From the NCBI GenBank assembly GCA_003453735.1, contig DMNE01000313.1, forward strand, positions 3,705 through 18,430: a stretch of DNA of 14,726 nt, read 5' to 3'. The notes beneath the pieces were generated by a model. It worked only from the letters and a program-made list of their open reading frames with translations. It searched no databases and had not been told where the DNA came from. Position 1 is the stretch's first letter; each line of letters starts with the position of its first letter. Both the position numbers and the translations under genes were made by a program. Source of the stretch: Nitrospiraceae bacterium (GTDB taxonomy: Bacteria > Nitrospirota > Thermodesulfovibrionia > Thermodesulfovibrionales > UBA9159). This document shows positions 7,346 through 14,726 of this stretch, one piece after another.

Positions 7346-8690
7346 CGACGAAGAACCGTTCAGGCGCCTTCTCAAGAAAGAGCTTACGCGAAAGGGATTC
7401 TCTGTGGATGTCGCTGCTGAAGGCGAGACCGCCCTCGGCATGCTCAAGGACAGTGTCTATGACGTCCTCCTCCTCGATATCGTCATGCCCGGGGTAAACG
7501 GCATCTCCCTGATAAAAGAATTGAGGCGGGATTCGTCTTGTCCAGCCATCATCGTTCTAACCGGGAAAGCTACCGTAGAGACCGCGGTTGAAGCGATGAA
7601 GAACGGTGCCTACGATTATCTCACAAAACCGTACAAACTTGACGAACTGGTAATTGTCATAACCCGGGCATATGAATACGGGAAGATGAGCCTCAAGAAT
7701 CAACTGCTCCAACAAGAGCTTGTGCGGAAAGAAGCTCCGGATCATTTCATCTATAAGAGCAGACAACTCAGAGATATTCTCACCCTTATCAAAAAAATCG
7801 GCCCCACGGATTCAACAGTCTTTGTCCAGGGAGAGAGCGGAACCGGCAAGGAGCTGATTGCCAATACCATTTGGCATTACAGCAAACGAAACAAATCTCC
7901 CCTGATCGTCCTGAACTGCGCCACCCTTTCGGAAAACCTGATCGAATCGGAACTCTTCGGGTATGAAAAGGGTGCGCATTCCACAGCTTACCAGAAAAAA
8001 TATGGAATCGTGGAAGTGGCGGACAAGGGGACTCTTTTCCTTGATGAAATCGGAGAAATACCCTTGGCGCTCCAGGCCAAGCTCCTGAGATTTCTCGATT
8101 CCGGGGAGTTCAGGAGATTGGGGAGCAATAAAACGCTTGCAGTCGATGTGAGAGTCATCGCCGCCACGAATAAAGATCTCTTGCAGTTCGTCAAGGCCGG
8201 CGCCTTCCGGGAAGACCTCTATTACCGTTTCAATGTGATCAACATAACGATCCCGCCGCTCCGGGAGCGGAAGGAAGACATTGAAGACCTTGCCCGGTAT
8301 TTTCAGCAGAAATACAGCCAAAAATTATCAAAGGCCGTTCGAGACTTCACGCCTGAGGCATTAGTGCTGCTGAATACTTATCTGTGGCCGGGGAACGTCC
8401 GGGAACTCGAGAATGTCATTGAGCGGGCAGTGATCCTTTGTGACAATGAGAGAATCGAAGCAGAAGACCTTTCGATTCCCGTGATAACCTCTGCCGAGGA
8501 GAAAAACGCACATCCCTCACTCGTTGAGATGGAAAGAGAACATATCCTCAGAGTGCTCGAAAAAGCCAACGGCAATCAATCCAGGGCAAGCCAGATACTC
8601 GGCATTGATAGAAAAACTCTCTACCTGAAGTTAAAAAAATACGGTATTGAGGAGTTCCCGAGGAATACGAAAATCGTGCAATCAGAATGA
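7323..8690 (+). CDS. NtrC-family response regulator with AAA+ and Fis-type HTH domains, variant GAFTGA loop
   Basis: The output half of the two-component pair. Residues 1-115 are a receiver domain with acidic pocket D8/D9, phospho-acceptor D52, T80 and K102. Residues about 140-375 are an AAA+ enhancer-binding ATPase: Walker A GESGTGKE (170-177), Walker B GTLFLDEIGE (236-245), arginine-finger region FREDLYYRFNV and sensor II WPGNVRELEN. The C-terminus (about 405-445) has a Fis-like helix-turn-helix, NQSRASQILGIDRKTLYLKLKKYGI region. The usual sigma54-contact loop GAFTGA reads GAHSTA (residues 217-222, bases 7971-7988): Phe is His, Thr is Ser and Gly is Thr. The ATPase core is otherwise intact, so this looks like a specialised variant, not decay; whether it still works on sigma54 cannot be told. 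The start has AAAGG six bases ahead and lies inside the kinase 3' end, suggesting coupled translation. Target genes are unknown; the efflux operon 457 bases downstream is one candidate. Confidence 0.93.
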   Translation: MIKVLAVDDEEPFRRLLKKELTRKGFSVDVAAEGETALGMLKDSVYDVLLLDIVMPGVNGISLIKELRRDSSCPAIIVLTGKATVETAVEAMKNGAYDYLTKPYKLDELVIVITRAYEYGKMSLKNQLLQQELVRKEAPDHFIYKSRQLRDILTLIKKIGPTDSTVFVQGESGTGKELIANTIWHYSKRNKSPLIVLNCATLSENLIESELFGYEKGAHSTAYQKKYGIVEVADKGTLFLDEIGEIPLALQAKLLRFLDSGEFRRLGSNKTLAVDVRVIAATNKDLLQFVKAGAFREDLYYRFNVINITIPPLRERKEDIEDLARYFQQKYSQKLSKAVRDFTPEALVLLNTYLWPGNVRELENVIERAVILCDNERIEAEDLSIPVITSAEEKNAHPSLVEMEREHILRVLEKANGNQSRASQILGIDRKTLYLKLKKYGIEEFPRNTKIVQSE

Positions 8691-8745
8691 ACTGATCTAG
8701 AAAAATGGACAACTATCCGTGACGTCGCTTGAACAGTAATAAGGA

Positions 8746-8759
8746 CGGTTTGCAAACCG
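8746..8759. repeat. 14-bp perfect palindrome CGGTTTGCAAACCG
   Basis: CGGTTTGCAAACCG reads identically on both strands. It lies 56 bases after the regulator stop and about 390 bases before the efflux operon. The next bases (GACTTTCC) are not a T-run, so it is more operator-like than terminator-like. A Fis-type dimer such as the upstream regulator binds palindromic enhancer sites in known systems, so autoregulation or control of the operon is possible but unproven. Confidence 0.45.
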
Positions 8760-9092
8760 GACTTTCCTCGGTAACAGACGGTAGAATCATAAGCTTACGG
8801 TAAGACTGAAAAGACAGTATTTCGGGAGAGCTCCTCGTTATTCCCATATACCGCTCCTTCCTTCTCCTGTGGGCAGCAACAGCGGTGCTTACTCAAAACA
8901 ATGCTGGCAGGGGATCTGTATCTCACCCCCGCAAAAGCCTCTCCAGACCCGGGGCATGATTGGGTCGCCGGTTTACTGCAGACATTGTTCTGAACAAGAA
9001 AATGAGGGGCACTAAATGTTACATGTTCGTTCATTGAGGCTAAGAAGCGCATTTCAGGGCACGCGCTTTTCCCCGATGGACATATGCAGATT

Positions 9093-9101
9093 TGTTATAA
9101 T
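9093..9101 (+). promoter_or_regulatory. Extended -10 promoter of the efflux operon
   Basis: TGTTATAAT contains the full extended -10 pattern TG-N-TATAAT (TATAAT at 9096-9101). No -35 match is present at 17 bases; TGGACA at 9077-9082 is too close. Extended -10 promoters often work without a good -35. Transcription would begin near 9108, giving a leader of about 40 bases before the ATG at 9148. Confidence 0.6.
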
Positions 9102-9147
9102 AACGAATACGTTTTAAATACTCATACTTCCAAAGGAACGCAGATTC

Positions 9148-10365
9148 ATGCCAAACGAAGACATTTCAAAATTAACGATAGACAAGTCTGTTCGGGCATA
9201 CGGGCTCACACGAAGAAAAAGATTTTTTCGCTGGGGCACCGCTATACTCGTTCTCATCATCACGGGATTTCTCTATCTGCAAGGAGTTTTTAGACCGGCC
9301 CTCTCGGTGGATGTTGCCACAGTTACACAAGTTTACCCATCACGGGCCTTCACCCTATTGAATGCAAGCGGATACGTGGTGGCACAACGGAAGGCCGCTG
9401 TGGCTTCCAAGGCCACAGGCAGTCTCGAATCCCTTTATGTTGAGGAAGGAAGCCACGTAAAGGAAGGGCAAATAATGGCCCGTCTTGAGAACAAGGATGC
9501 CATCGCCGCGCAGGATCAGGCGGCAGCAAACCTAAGGGTTGCAAACTCCAACCTTGATCAGGCAAAGGCTGAATTGCACGATGCAACCCTTTCGTTAAGC
9601 AGGGAAAAGGACTTACTTGACAAGGGGTATGTGGCAAAGGCTGATTATGACTCTATAGAAGCCCGTTATAAGAAGGCGGTGGCAGGGGTTGCTGGTGCGC
9701 AGGCAGCGATTAAAGCCGATATTGCCGCGCTACAAGCAGCAAGAGTGGCCATTGAATACACGGAGATCCGCGCTCCCTTTGATGCAGTAGTCCTGACAAA
9801 AAATGCTGATGTAGGTGATATCATCACCCCGCTCGGTGCAGCTGCCAACGCCCAGGCTGCCGTGGTCACCATCGCCGATATGAACTCTCTGCAGGTGGAA
9901 GCAGATGTCTCTGAATCCAATCTCGAATTCGTAAAAGTCGGACAGCCCTGCGAGATACAACTGGATGCGTTTCCAGAAGCCCGTTTCCGCGGCCAGGTGC
10001 ACATGGTTGTGCCAACTGCCGACCGCTCCAAGGCGACTGTAATGGTTAAGGTTCGGTTCCTCGATAAGGACAGCCGCATATTGCCCGAGATGAGTGCCAA
10101 GGTCGCTTTTCTTCAGAGACAGATGACGCTTGATGAACAGAAACCCCGAACAGCCCTTAATCCAGCAGCGGTGATGACCCGCGACGGCCGGAAAACCGTA
10201 TTCCTTATCAGAAATGACCGGGCGGTGGCAACCCCCGTAACCCTGGGAGCTATGATTGGCGATATGGTGGAAGTTCTCGGGGGTGTGAAGGTGGGCGACA
10301 AGGTGGTCTTAAAACCTCTCGATTCGTTAAGGAACGGCGACAAGATCACGCTGCCTGAAAAATAG
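9148..10365 (+). CDS. Membrane fusion (periplasmic adaptor) protein, HlyD/MacA-like
   Basis: A 405-residue adaptor linking an inner-membrane ABC exporter to an outer-membrane channel. Residues about 28-47 form a single N-terminal membrane anchor after a basic cytoplasmic stretch (TRRKRFFRW). A split lipoyl/barrel-sandwich domain follows: first half about 80-115 (SLESLYVEEGSHVKEGQ), then a long alanine-rich coiled-coil hairpin (about 116-207), then the second half with TEIRAPFDAVV and GDIITP. A beta-barrel and a membrane-proximal domain complete it. This order is that of MacA and related ABC-type adaptors. It is first in the operon; its TAG stop directly abuts the ATG of the ATPase. AAAGGA lies 10 bases before the start, a somewhat long spacing. 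The substrate is not deducible. Confidence 0.9.
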   Translation: MPNEDISKLTIDKSVRAYGLTRRKRFFRWGTAILVLIITGFLYLQGVFRPALSVDVATVTQVYPSRAFTLLNASGYVVAQRKAAVASKATGSLESLYVEEGSHVKEGQIMARLENKDAIAAQDQAAANLRVANSNLDQAKAELHDATLSLSREKDLLDKGYVAKADYDSIEARYKKAVAGVAGAQAAIKADIAALQAARVAIEYTEIRAPFDAVVLTKNADVGDIITPLGAAANAQAAVVTIADMNSLQVEADVSESNLEFVKVGQPCEIQLDAFPEARFRGQVHMVVPTADRSKATVMVKVRFLDKDSRILPEMSAKVAFLQRQMTLDEQKPRTALNPAAVMTRDGRKTVFLIRNDRAVATPVTLGAMIGDMVEVLGGVKVGDKVVLKPLDSLRNGDKITLPEK

Positions 10366-11061
10366 ATGCAAAAGAGTAAGCCACCGATTGTCGCAATAAG
10401 CAATCTGAACAAATCTTATCGCCGCGGAAGCCAGGTCATATCCGTTCTCCATGATATAACCTTTGATATTGACGCTGGCGAATTTCTTGCCTTGATGGGA
10501 CCATCAGGTTCGGGTAAGACCACGCTGCTGAATCTCATTGCTGGTATCGATAAGCCGGATAGCGGCAGTGTTAGGGTCGGTAAGGTTGACATTACTTCCC
10601 TCTCCGAGACAGAACTTGCCCGGTGGCGTGCAGCAAGTGTCGGTTTTATCTTCCAGTTTTACAACCTAATCCCAGTACTGACGGCATTTGAGAACGTTGA
10701 ACTGCCCTTACTGTTGACAAACCTTTCCAGAAAAAAACGCCATGCGCATGTTGAGATGGCCCTCGCCGTTGTCAACCTTGCCGATCGAATGGACCATTAT
10801 CCTTCCCAGCTTTCCGGAGGCCAGCAGCAGCGAGTAGCAATCGCCCGTGCCGTCGTTCCCGATCCAGCGATCCTCGTGGCCGATGAACCGACTGGTGACC
10901 TTGATAGAGTTTCTGCCAAGGAGATACTGGAACTTATGGAACGTCTTGTCCATGAACTCGGCAAGACGATCATCATGGTCACCCACGACCCTCGCGCGGC
11001 AGAAAAAGCTCATGTCGTCAGGACCTTGGATAAGGGCGTTTTGAACAATGTTTCTTCTTAA
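10366..11061 (+). CDS. ABC transporter ATPase, LolD/MacB type
   Basis: A 231-residue nucleotide-binding subunit. All motifs are intact: Walker A GPSGSGKT (45-52), Q-loop Q97 in IFQFYNLIP, signature LSGGQ (149-153), Walker B ILVADEP with catalytic Glu174, D-loop GDLD and switch His207 in VTHDP. The stretch [18 protein letters not shown] is characteristic of the LolD/MacB/FtsE group that drives mechanotransmission exporters. Unlike MacB it carries no fused membrane domain; the permeases are separate genes. It begins on the base after the adaptor stop and overlaps the first permease by 14 bases, so the operon is likely translationally coupled. Confidence 0.93.
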   Translation: MQKSKPPIVAISNLNKSYRRGSQVISVLHDITFDIDAGEFLALMGPSGSGKTTLLNLIAGIDKPDSGSVRVGKVDITSLSETELARWRAASVGFIFQFYNLIPVLTAFENVELPLLLTNLSRKKRHAHVEMALAVVNLADRMDHYPSQLSGGQQQRVAIARAVVPDPAILVADEPTGDLDRVSAKEILELMERLVHELGKTIIMVTHDPRAAEKAHVVRTLDKGVLNNVSS

Positions 11062-12205
11062 GCTTATTTTTCGAAACGCACTCCGCCATAGGCTCAGAAC
11101 AGCCCTCACGGTTATAGGCGTCGCAATAGCAATTGTCGCTTTCGGCCTGCTCCGCACGTTGGTGGGGCTATGGTATCTCGGCGTGGAACACTCCTCCGCG
11201 AGCCGTCTCGTTACACGAAACGCCATCTCCTTAACCTTCTCCCTCCCTGTCTCTTACAAGGACAGAATCCGTCAGATACGAGGAGTGAAGAGCGTCTCCT
11301 ACGGAAACTGGTTCGGCGGTATCTATATTGACGAGAAACACTTCTTTGCCAACTACGCGGTCGAACCGAAAAGCTATCTAGATCTCTATCCTGAATTCAT
11401 TCTCCCGCAAGAACAGAAAATCGCCTTTCTCAGTGACCGGAAAGGATGCATTGTCGGCAGCAAGCTCGCCGCCCAATACGGATGGAAAATCGGCGATCTC
11501 ATAACCCTCAGGGGCACGATCTTCCCCGGTCAGTGGGAATTCGTCCTGCGCGGTATCTACCGTGGGGCCGAAAAGAGTACCGATGAACGGGCGCTGCTCT
11601 TTCACTGGGACTACCTCAATGAAACCCTCAAAAAAACTACCCCACGTCGCGCTGATCAGGTCGGTTTTTATATGATCGGCATTACCAGTCCGGACCTGGC
11701 CGCTGAGGCGGCTGCGGCCATTGATAAGACATTTCAGAACTCATTGGCAGAGACGATGACCGAAACCGAACGGGCCTTCCAACTCGGATTCATCTCGATG
11801 ACCGAGGCTATCATGATAGCAATCCGGATTGTCTCTTACGTGGTCATTGTTATTATTATGGTAGTAGCTGCCAACACCATGGCGATGACTGCCCGGGAAA
11901 GAATATCCGAGTACGCCACACTCAAGACCCTCGGCTTCGGGGCTCGATACATTGGCGGGATCGTGTTCGGTGAATCGATCATCATTGCCATGTCCGGGGG
12001 CATACTCGGTGTGATCCTCACCTTTCCTGCTGCTCACTGGATCGAAGTCGAGTTGAGCCAGTACTTCCCCGTATTCAGCGTATCTGCCGTTACCTTATAT
12101 CTCGACCTCCTGGCGGCTTGCACCATCGGTGCCGTTGCCGGAATCTTTCCAACCTGGCGAGGCGCAACCATTCGCATTGTCGAAGGTCTCCGCCGAATAG
12201 GATAG
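11048..12205 (+). CDS. FtsX/MacB-like ABC permease, subunit 1
   Basis: A 385-residue permease with the four-helix layout of type VII (MacB/LolC/FtsX) transporters. One membrane helix lies at about 18-40, a large periplasmic domain at about 45-250, then three helices near 254-280, 303-328 and 348-368. The cytoplasmic loop ARERISEYATLKTLGF between helices 2 and 3 is the conserved FtsX coupling segment. It probably pairs with the next gene product to form a heterodimer over an ATPase dimer. The ATG lies within the ATPase 3' end; the next gene starts on the base after its TAG. Confidence 0.9.
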   Translation: MFLLKLIFRNALRHRLRTALTVIGVAIAIVAFGLLRTLVGLWYLGVEHSSASRLVTRNAISLTFSLPVSYKDRIRQIRGVKSVSYGNWFGGIYIDEKHFFANYAVEPKSYLDLYPEFILPQEQKIAFLSDRKGCIVGSKLAAQYGWKIGDLITLRGTIFPGQWEFVLRGIYRGAEKSTDERALLFHWDYLNETLKKTTPRRADQVGFYMIGITSPDLAAEAAAAIDKTFQNSLAETMTETERAFQLGFISMTEAIMIAIRIVSYVVIVIIMVVAANTMAMTARERISEYATLKTLGFGARYIGGIVFGESIIIAMSGGILGVILTFPAAHWIEVELSQYFPVFSVSAVTLYLDLLAACTIGAVAGIFPTWRGATIRIVEGLRRIG

Positions 12206-13372
12206 ATGGGTATTCCCTATTCATACAGTTACAGAAATCTCTCAACGCGGAAACTGACGACTGTTCTTACTGCCTCAGGCATGGCACTCGTGGTATTCGT
12301 CTTTGCGGCTACGCTCATGCTTGTTGAGGGGCTCCGGAAAACCCTCGTGGATACCGGTTCCTATGACAACGTCATCGTTATCCGCAAAGCCGCCCAGTCT
12401 GAGGTACAGAGCGGTGTTGAGCGCCTGCAGGCATCAATCATCGAGAGCCAGCCAGAAATCGCGATCGGTGAGGATGGTCAGCCGCTGCTCGCTAAGGAAC
12501 TCGTCGTCCTCATTAATCTCCCGAAAAGAGGAAGTAACAAACCTTCCAACGTGGTCATCAGGGGTGTAATTCCGCATTCACTGCTTCTCAGGCCCCAGGT
12601 GAGACTCACAGAAGGCCGGATGCCAAGGCCCGGCTCCGAGGAGGTCATCGCCGGGAAAAGCATAGCAAAGCGCTTTCAGGGCGGCGGAATGGGTGAAACG
12701 GTGCGGTTTGGTATGCGTGACTGGACCGTTGTGGGGGTGTTCGATGCAGGAAACACCGCCTTTAACTCAGAGATCTGGGGAGATGTGGATCAGCTCATGC
12801 AGGCATTCCGTAGGCCGGTCTATTCATCGGTCATATTGAAGTTAAGGGATTCTACCGAATTCGAGGAATTCAAGACACGCGTTGAGAGCGACCCCCGTTT
12901 GACCTTGGAGGCAAAGAGGGAGACAACGTTCTATGCCGATCAATCGGAGGCAATGGCCCGTTTTCTCCGTATCCTCGGCATTACCCTGACGGTCGTATTT
13001 TCTCTGGGAGCTGTCATCGGCGCAATGATCACCATGTATGCCGCTGTCGCAAACCGAGTGACCGAAATCGGTACCCTGAGGGCCCTTGGCTTCCAGAAGA
13101 GGAGCATCCTTACCGCATTCATCCTCGAGTCACTCTTCCTGGGGCTGCTAGGGGGATGTGTTGGTCTATTCTTTGCGTCCTTCATGCAACTCATCACCAT
13201 CTCAACTATGAATTGGCAGACGTTTGCAGAACTTGCCTTCAGCTTTGCCTTAACTTTCGACATCGCCTGGAAGTCCCTTGCCTTTTCTCTGATCATGGGC
13301 CTCATAGGAGGGGTTCTGCCCGCTGTGAGGGCTTCCCGCATGAATATCGTAGAGGCACTCAGGACAAGCTGA
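12206..13372 (+). CDS. FtsX/MacB-like ABC permease, subunit 2
   Basis: A 388-residue paralogue of the preceding permease with the same topology: helix 1 at about 19-41, periplasmic domain about 45-250, helices 2-4 near 255-282, 300-330 and 357-375. The loop ANRVTEIGTLRALGFQ is the FtsX coupling segment, and the end PAVRASRMNIVEALR is the typical family tail. The two permeases differ clearly in the periplasmic part, suggesting unequal roles as in LolC/LolE. Its start abuts the previous stop (TAGATG). The last 14 bases overlap the 3' end of the convergent CobW-type gene. Confidence 0.9.
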   Translation: MGIPYSYSYRNLSTRKLTTVLTASGMALVVFVFAATLMLVEGLRKTLVDTGSYDNVIVIRKAAQSEVQSGVERLQASIIESQPEIAIGEDGQPLLAKELVVLINLPKRGSNKPSNVVIRGVIPHSLLLRPQVRLTEGRMPRPGSEEVIAGKSIAKRFQGGGMGETVRFGMRDWTVVGVFDAGNTAFNSEIWGDVDQLMQAFRRPVYSSVILKLRDSTEFEEFKTRVESDPRLTLEAKRETTFYADQSEAMARFLRILGITLTVVFSLGAVIGAMITMYAAVANRVTEIGTLRALGFQKRSILTAFILESLFLGLLGGCVGLFFASFMQLITISTMNWQTFAELAFSFALTFDIAWKSLAFSLIMGLIGGVLPAVRASRMNIVEALRTS

Positions 13373-14246
13373 TTCTCTTGCCCGCTGCAGCAGATAGGAG
13401 ATCGCCCTTTAAATCCTCTCCGATAATAACCAATGTGCCATCAGCAATAGATGCTCCAAATGGCCTCATATCCACCCTGCCGTACGAAAGATCAAATCGA
13501 TAGGGCCCTTTGTTGGTCCTCACAAGCGCCTTTGCCCGTATGACATTTCCGTACGTCCCTTCCGCCAAAGCTTCAAAAAAGTTCTTGAAGGATGAGAGCT
13601 CTAGTTCACCGCTTAAGCTCAACGAAATGTTCTCGAAAGCAAAATGCGACCGGCGTCCCTTAAAGAACCGCCGTTTGTGAGAAAAGCCGGGAAGGGGTCC
13701 ATCGATGGCTGCATTGACCGTACGGAAGATTATCGCTCTCGGGTTTAACTCATCAATAAGACCTATGGTTCTCTTCACCATCTCTTCATCCGCAAGATCC
13801 GTCTTATTCACGAGTATTAAGTCAGCGTTCATAATCTGATCCTCAAAAAAGGAGCCGTACACCTTCGCTTCATGAAGATCGATAAATTCCGTGGCATCGA
13901 CAATCCCAATCACCGTAATAGGGCCGACCCTGAGAATACCGAGAGCTTCGAGGACCCCTGAAGGAGAAGCGACGCCACTCGGCTCGATGAGGAGATGTTC
14001 AGGCGATATACTCTCGATAATCCTCTTTACGGTCGTAATCAGGTCAGACTGAAGGCTGCAGCAGACACATCCACTGGGCAGTTCTATAGATTCGATGCCA
14101 TCAGCCGAGAATATCTCGCCGTCGATGCCGGCCTTGCCGAAATCATTGACGAGAACAACACTTTTTTTTTGGGCGTTTCTGAGGAACTGCTGTATAAAGG
14201 TCGTCTTTCCCGCACCCAATAATCCACAAACTAGCGTCGTTTTCAT
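13359..14246 (-). CDS. CobW/UreG-type G3E GTPase, putative metal chaperone
   Basis: A 295-residue G3E P-loop GTPase. Walker A is GLLGAGKTT (8-16), the metal-binding CxCC motif is GCVCC (60-63), the switch segment is IEPSG (87-91) and the guanine-specificity motif is NKTD (147-150). CobW-family proteins deliver metals such as zinc or cobalt to client enzymes; the particular metal here is unknown. The C-terminal CobW_C part is recognisable only weakly, and the protein is shorter than many family members (usually more than 300 residues). The start is supported by GAGGAG (14256-14261) nine bases upstream. The stop lies inside the last codons of the convergent permease gene, and the gene is divergent from an OsmC-family gene. 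Confidence 0.88.
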   Translation of the reverse strand: MKTTLVCGLLGAGKTTFIQQFLRNAQKKSVVLVNDFGKAGIDGEIFSADGIESIELPSGCVCCSLQSDLITTVKRIIESISPEHLLIEPSGVASPSGVLEALGILRVGPITVIGIVDATEFIDLHEAKVYGSFFEDQIMNADLILVNKTDLADEEMVKRTIGLIDELNPRAIIFRTVNAAIDGPLPGFSHKRRFFKGRRSHFAFENISLSLSGELELSSFKNFFEALAEGTYGNVIRAKALVRTNKGPYRFDLSYGRVDMRPFGASIADGTLVIIGEDLKGDLLSAAAGKRISLS

Positions 14247-14353
14247 GGCCAGAAACTCCTCGTCAATGAAATTAAGAACTCCTCTGCGTTCACTCAGAAA
14301 CTCAGGTTCATTCTGCAGAAACCTCTTACTGTTTCGGCCTGTTGAACCTTAGC

Positions 14354-14399
14354 GCTGTGTAGCACAGCTATGATTCAGTCTGTTGATTTTAATCATAGC
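14354..14399. repeat. Nested inverted repeats in the CobW/OsmC divergent region
   Basis: Three elements are packed into 46 bases. A hairpin pairs GCTGTG (14354-14359) with CACAGC (14363-14368). A perfect 9-bp inverted repeat pairs GCTATGATT (14367-14375) with AATCATAGC (14391-14399). A short palindrome TGATT-TT-AATCA spans 14384-14395. Lying between divergent promoters, this is a plausible operator region for one or both genes. No known box such as Fur or Zur was recognised with confidence. Confidence 0.5.
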
Positions 14400-14411
14400 A
14401 TGTTATGAAAC

Positions 14412-14440
14412 TCGACAACTACGATAAAAGCTGATATTCT
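14412..14440 (+). promoter_or_regulatory. Candidate sigma70-type promoter of the OsmC-family gene
   Basis: TCGACA (14412-14417, 5 of 6 to the -35 consensus) is followed by a 17-base spacer and TATTCT (14435-14440, 4 of 6 to the -10). Transcription would start near 14447, about 28 bases before the ATG. The inverted repeats at 14354-14399 end just upstream of the -35. Confidence 0.4.
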
Positions 14441-14474
14441 TTTTTAAGATTACCTATCGAGGAGGCGCAGGACT

Positions 14475-14726
14475 ATGAAAGATGAAAAAGAGAGGGACCT
14501 GAAAGAGATCATATCGAGGAGGATAGAGTTTTTCAAGAAAAAACCTGAAGCAGCCATCTATAAACCGAAAGTTTCATCAAAACATGTCAAGGGGCTTTAT
14601 ACCGAAACAAAGGTGAGAGAGCATCTGGTGCAGTCAGACTACGGCGAAGCCGCAGGGGGAACAAATCTGGCTCCGAATCCCATCGAGCTTTTGCTTTCGG
14701 CAATTGGCTCGTGCATTGAGGCTGCA
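14475..14726 (+). CDS. OsmC-family protein, 5' part (truncated by window edge)
   Basis: 84 codons are visible and the frame is open to the right edge. After a charged N-terminal stretch of about 35 residues (MKDEKERDLKEII...), the reading reaches GTNLAPNPIELLLSAIGSC. That is the hallmark helix of OsmC/Ohr proteins, ending in the first conserved active-site cysteine (residue 80). Family members reduce organic hydroperoxides with a cysteine pair; the second cysteine lies beyond the window, so activity cannot be judged. The start is well supported by GAGGAGG (14459-14465) nine bases before the ATG. The gene is divergent from the CobW-type GTPase. Confidence 0.8.
   Translation, partial: MKDEKERDLKEIISRRIEFFKKKPEAAIYKPKVSSKHVKGLYTETKVREHLVQSDYGEAAGGTNLAPNPIELLLSAIGSCIEAA

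Larger units (their letters stand above)
8691..9147. other. Intergenic region between the regulator and the efflux operon
   Basis: 457 bases without a convincing gene. An 85-codon minus-strand frame (8795-9052) and an ATG-less plus-strand frame ending near 9014 are open, but resemble nothing I know. Contents that can be supported are a 14-bp palindrome at 8746-8759 and an extended -10 promoter at 9093-9101. No tRNA and no clear terminator after the regulator gene were seen. Confidence 0.5.

Noticed and set aside
8740..8765. tRNA-Cys-like anticodon arm (TTTGCAAA between CGG and CCG)
   Set aside because: The loop would have eight bases, and there is no acceptor stem, D-arm or T-loop (GGTTCGAATCC type) in the flanks. 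It is a simple palindrome.
8782..9014. Plus-strand open frame ending in a CxxC-containing tail (YCRHCSEQ)
   Set aside because: It has no ATG until the last 20 codons, and the upstream part looks random. The CxxC pair alone is too little to call a zinc-ribbon gene.
8795..9052. 85-codon minus-strand frame with a CCC cluster
   Set aside because: No ribosome site, no recognisable fold, and it overlaps a region that is otherwise non-coding on both strands.

Overview
This is a bacterial chromosomal window of roughly even base composition. Coding genes occupy most of it, with short Shine-Dalgarno-led intergenic regions. The gene families point to a Gram-negative, probably anaerobic or microaerophilic lineage: folate-dependent TrmFO, periplasmic HtrA with a signal peptide, a DUF362/ferredoxin protein, a multi-sensor NtrB/NtrC-type pair and a tripartite ABC efflux operon. 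Nitrospirota or the former Deltaproteobacteria would fit. That is inference from gene style, not from a marker gene. I see no rRNA, tRNA, CRISPR array, transposase or phage gene.

Left part (1-4650) is read on the minus strand. In transcription order it holds htrA, preceded by a good sigma70-type promoter; a DUF362 protein with two [4Fe-4S] motifs; a gap of about 0.5 kb rich in palindromes; trmFO; and the first codons of a gene overlapping the trmFO stop (possibly xerC by comparison with known gene order).

Middle part (4690-8690) is on the plus strand. It holds a structured GC-rich leader and then an overlapping two-component pair: a soluble PAS-GAF-GAF-PAS histidine kinase and an NtrC-family regulator. 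The regulator keeps its ATPase and Fis-type helix-turn-helix motifs, but the sigma54-contact loop reads GAHSTA where GAFTGA is usual. This is the most interesting protein-level oddity in the window.

Right part (9090-13372) is a tightly packed four-gene operon behind an extended -10 promoter: membrane fusion protein, LolD/MacB-type ATPase, and two separate FtsX-like permeases. Together they look like a MacAB/LolCDE-like export machine. No outer-membrane partner is in the window. The operon ends tail-to-tail, with a 14-bp overlap, against a minus-strand CobW-type G3E GTPase. Divergent from that, beyond an intergenic region with nested inverted repeats, an OsmC-family gene starts and runs off the right edge.

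I found no clear new multi-gene defence or mobile system. Points worth following are the GAHSTA loop, the palindrome clusters in the intergenic regions, the two candidate HtrA starts and the possibly leaderless kinase transcript.
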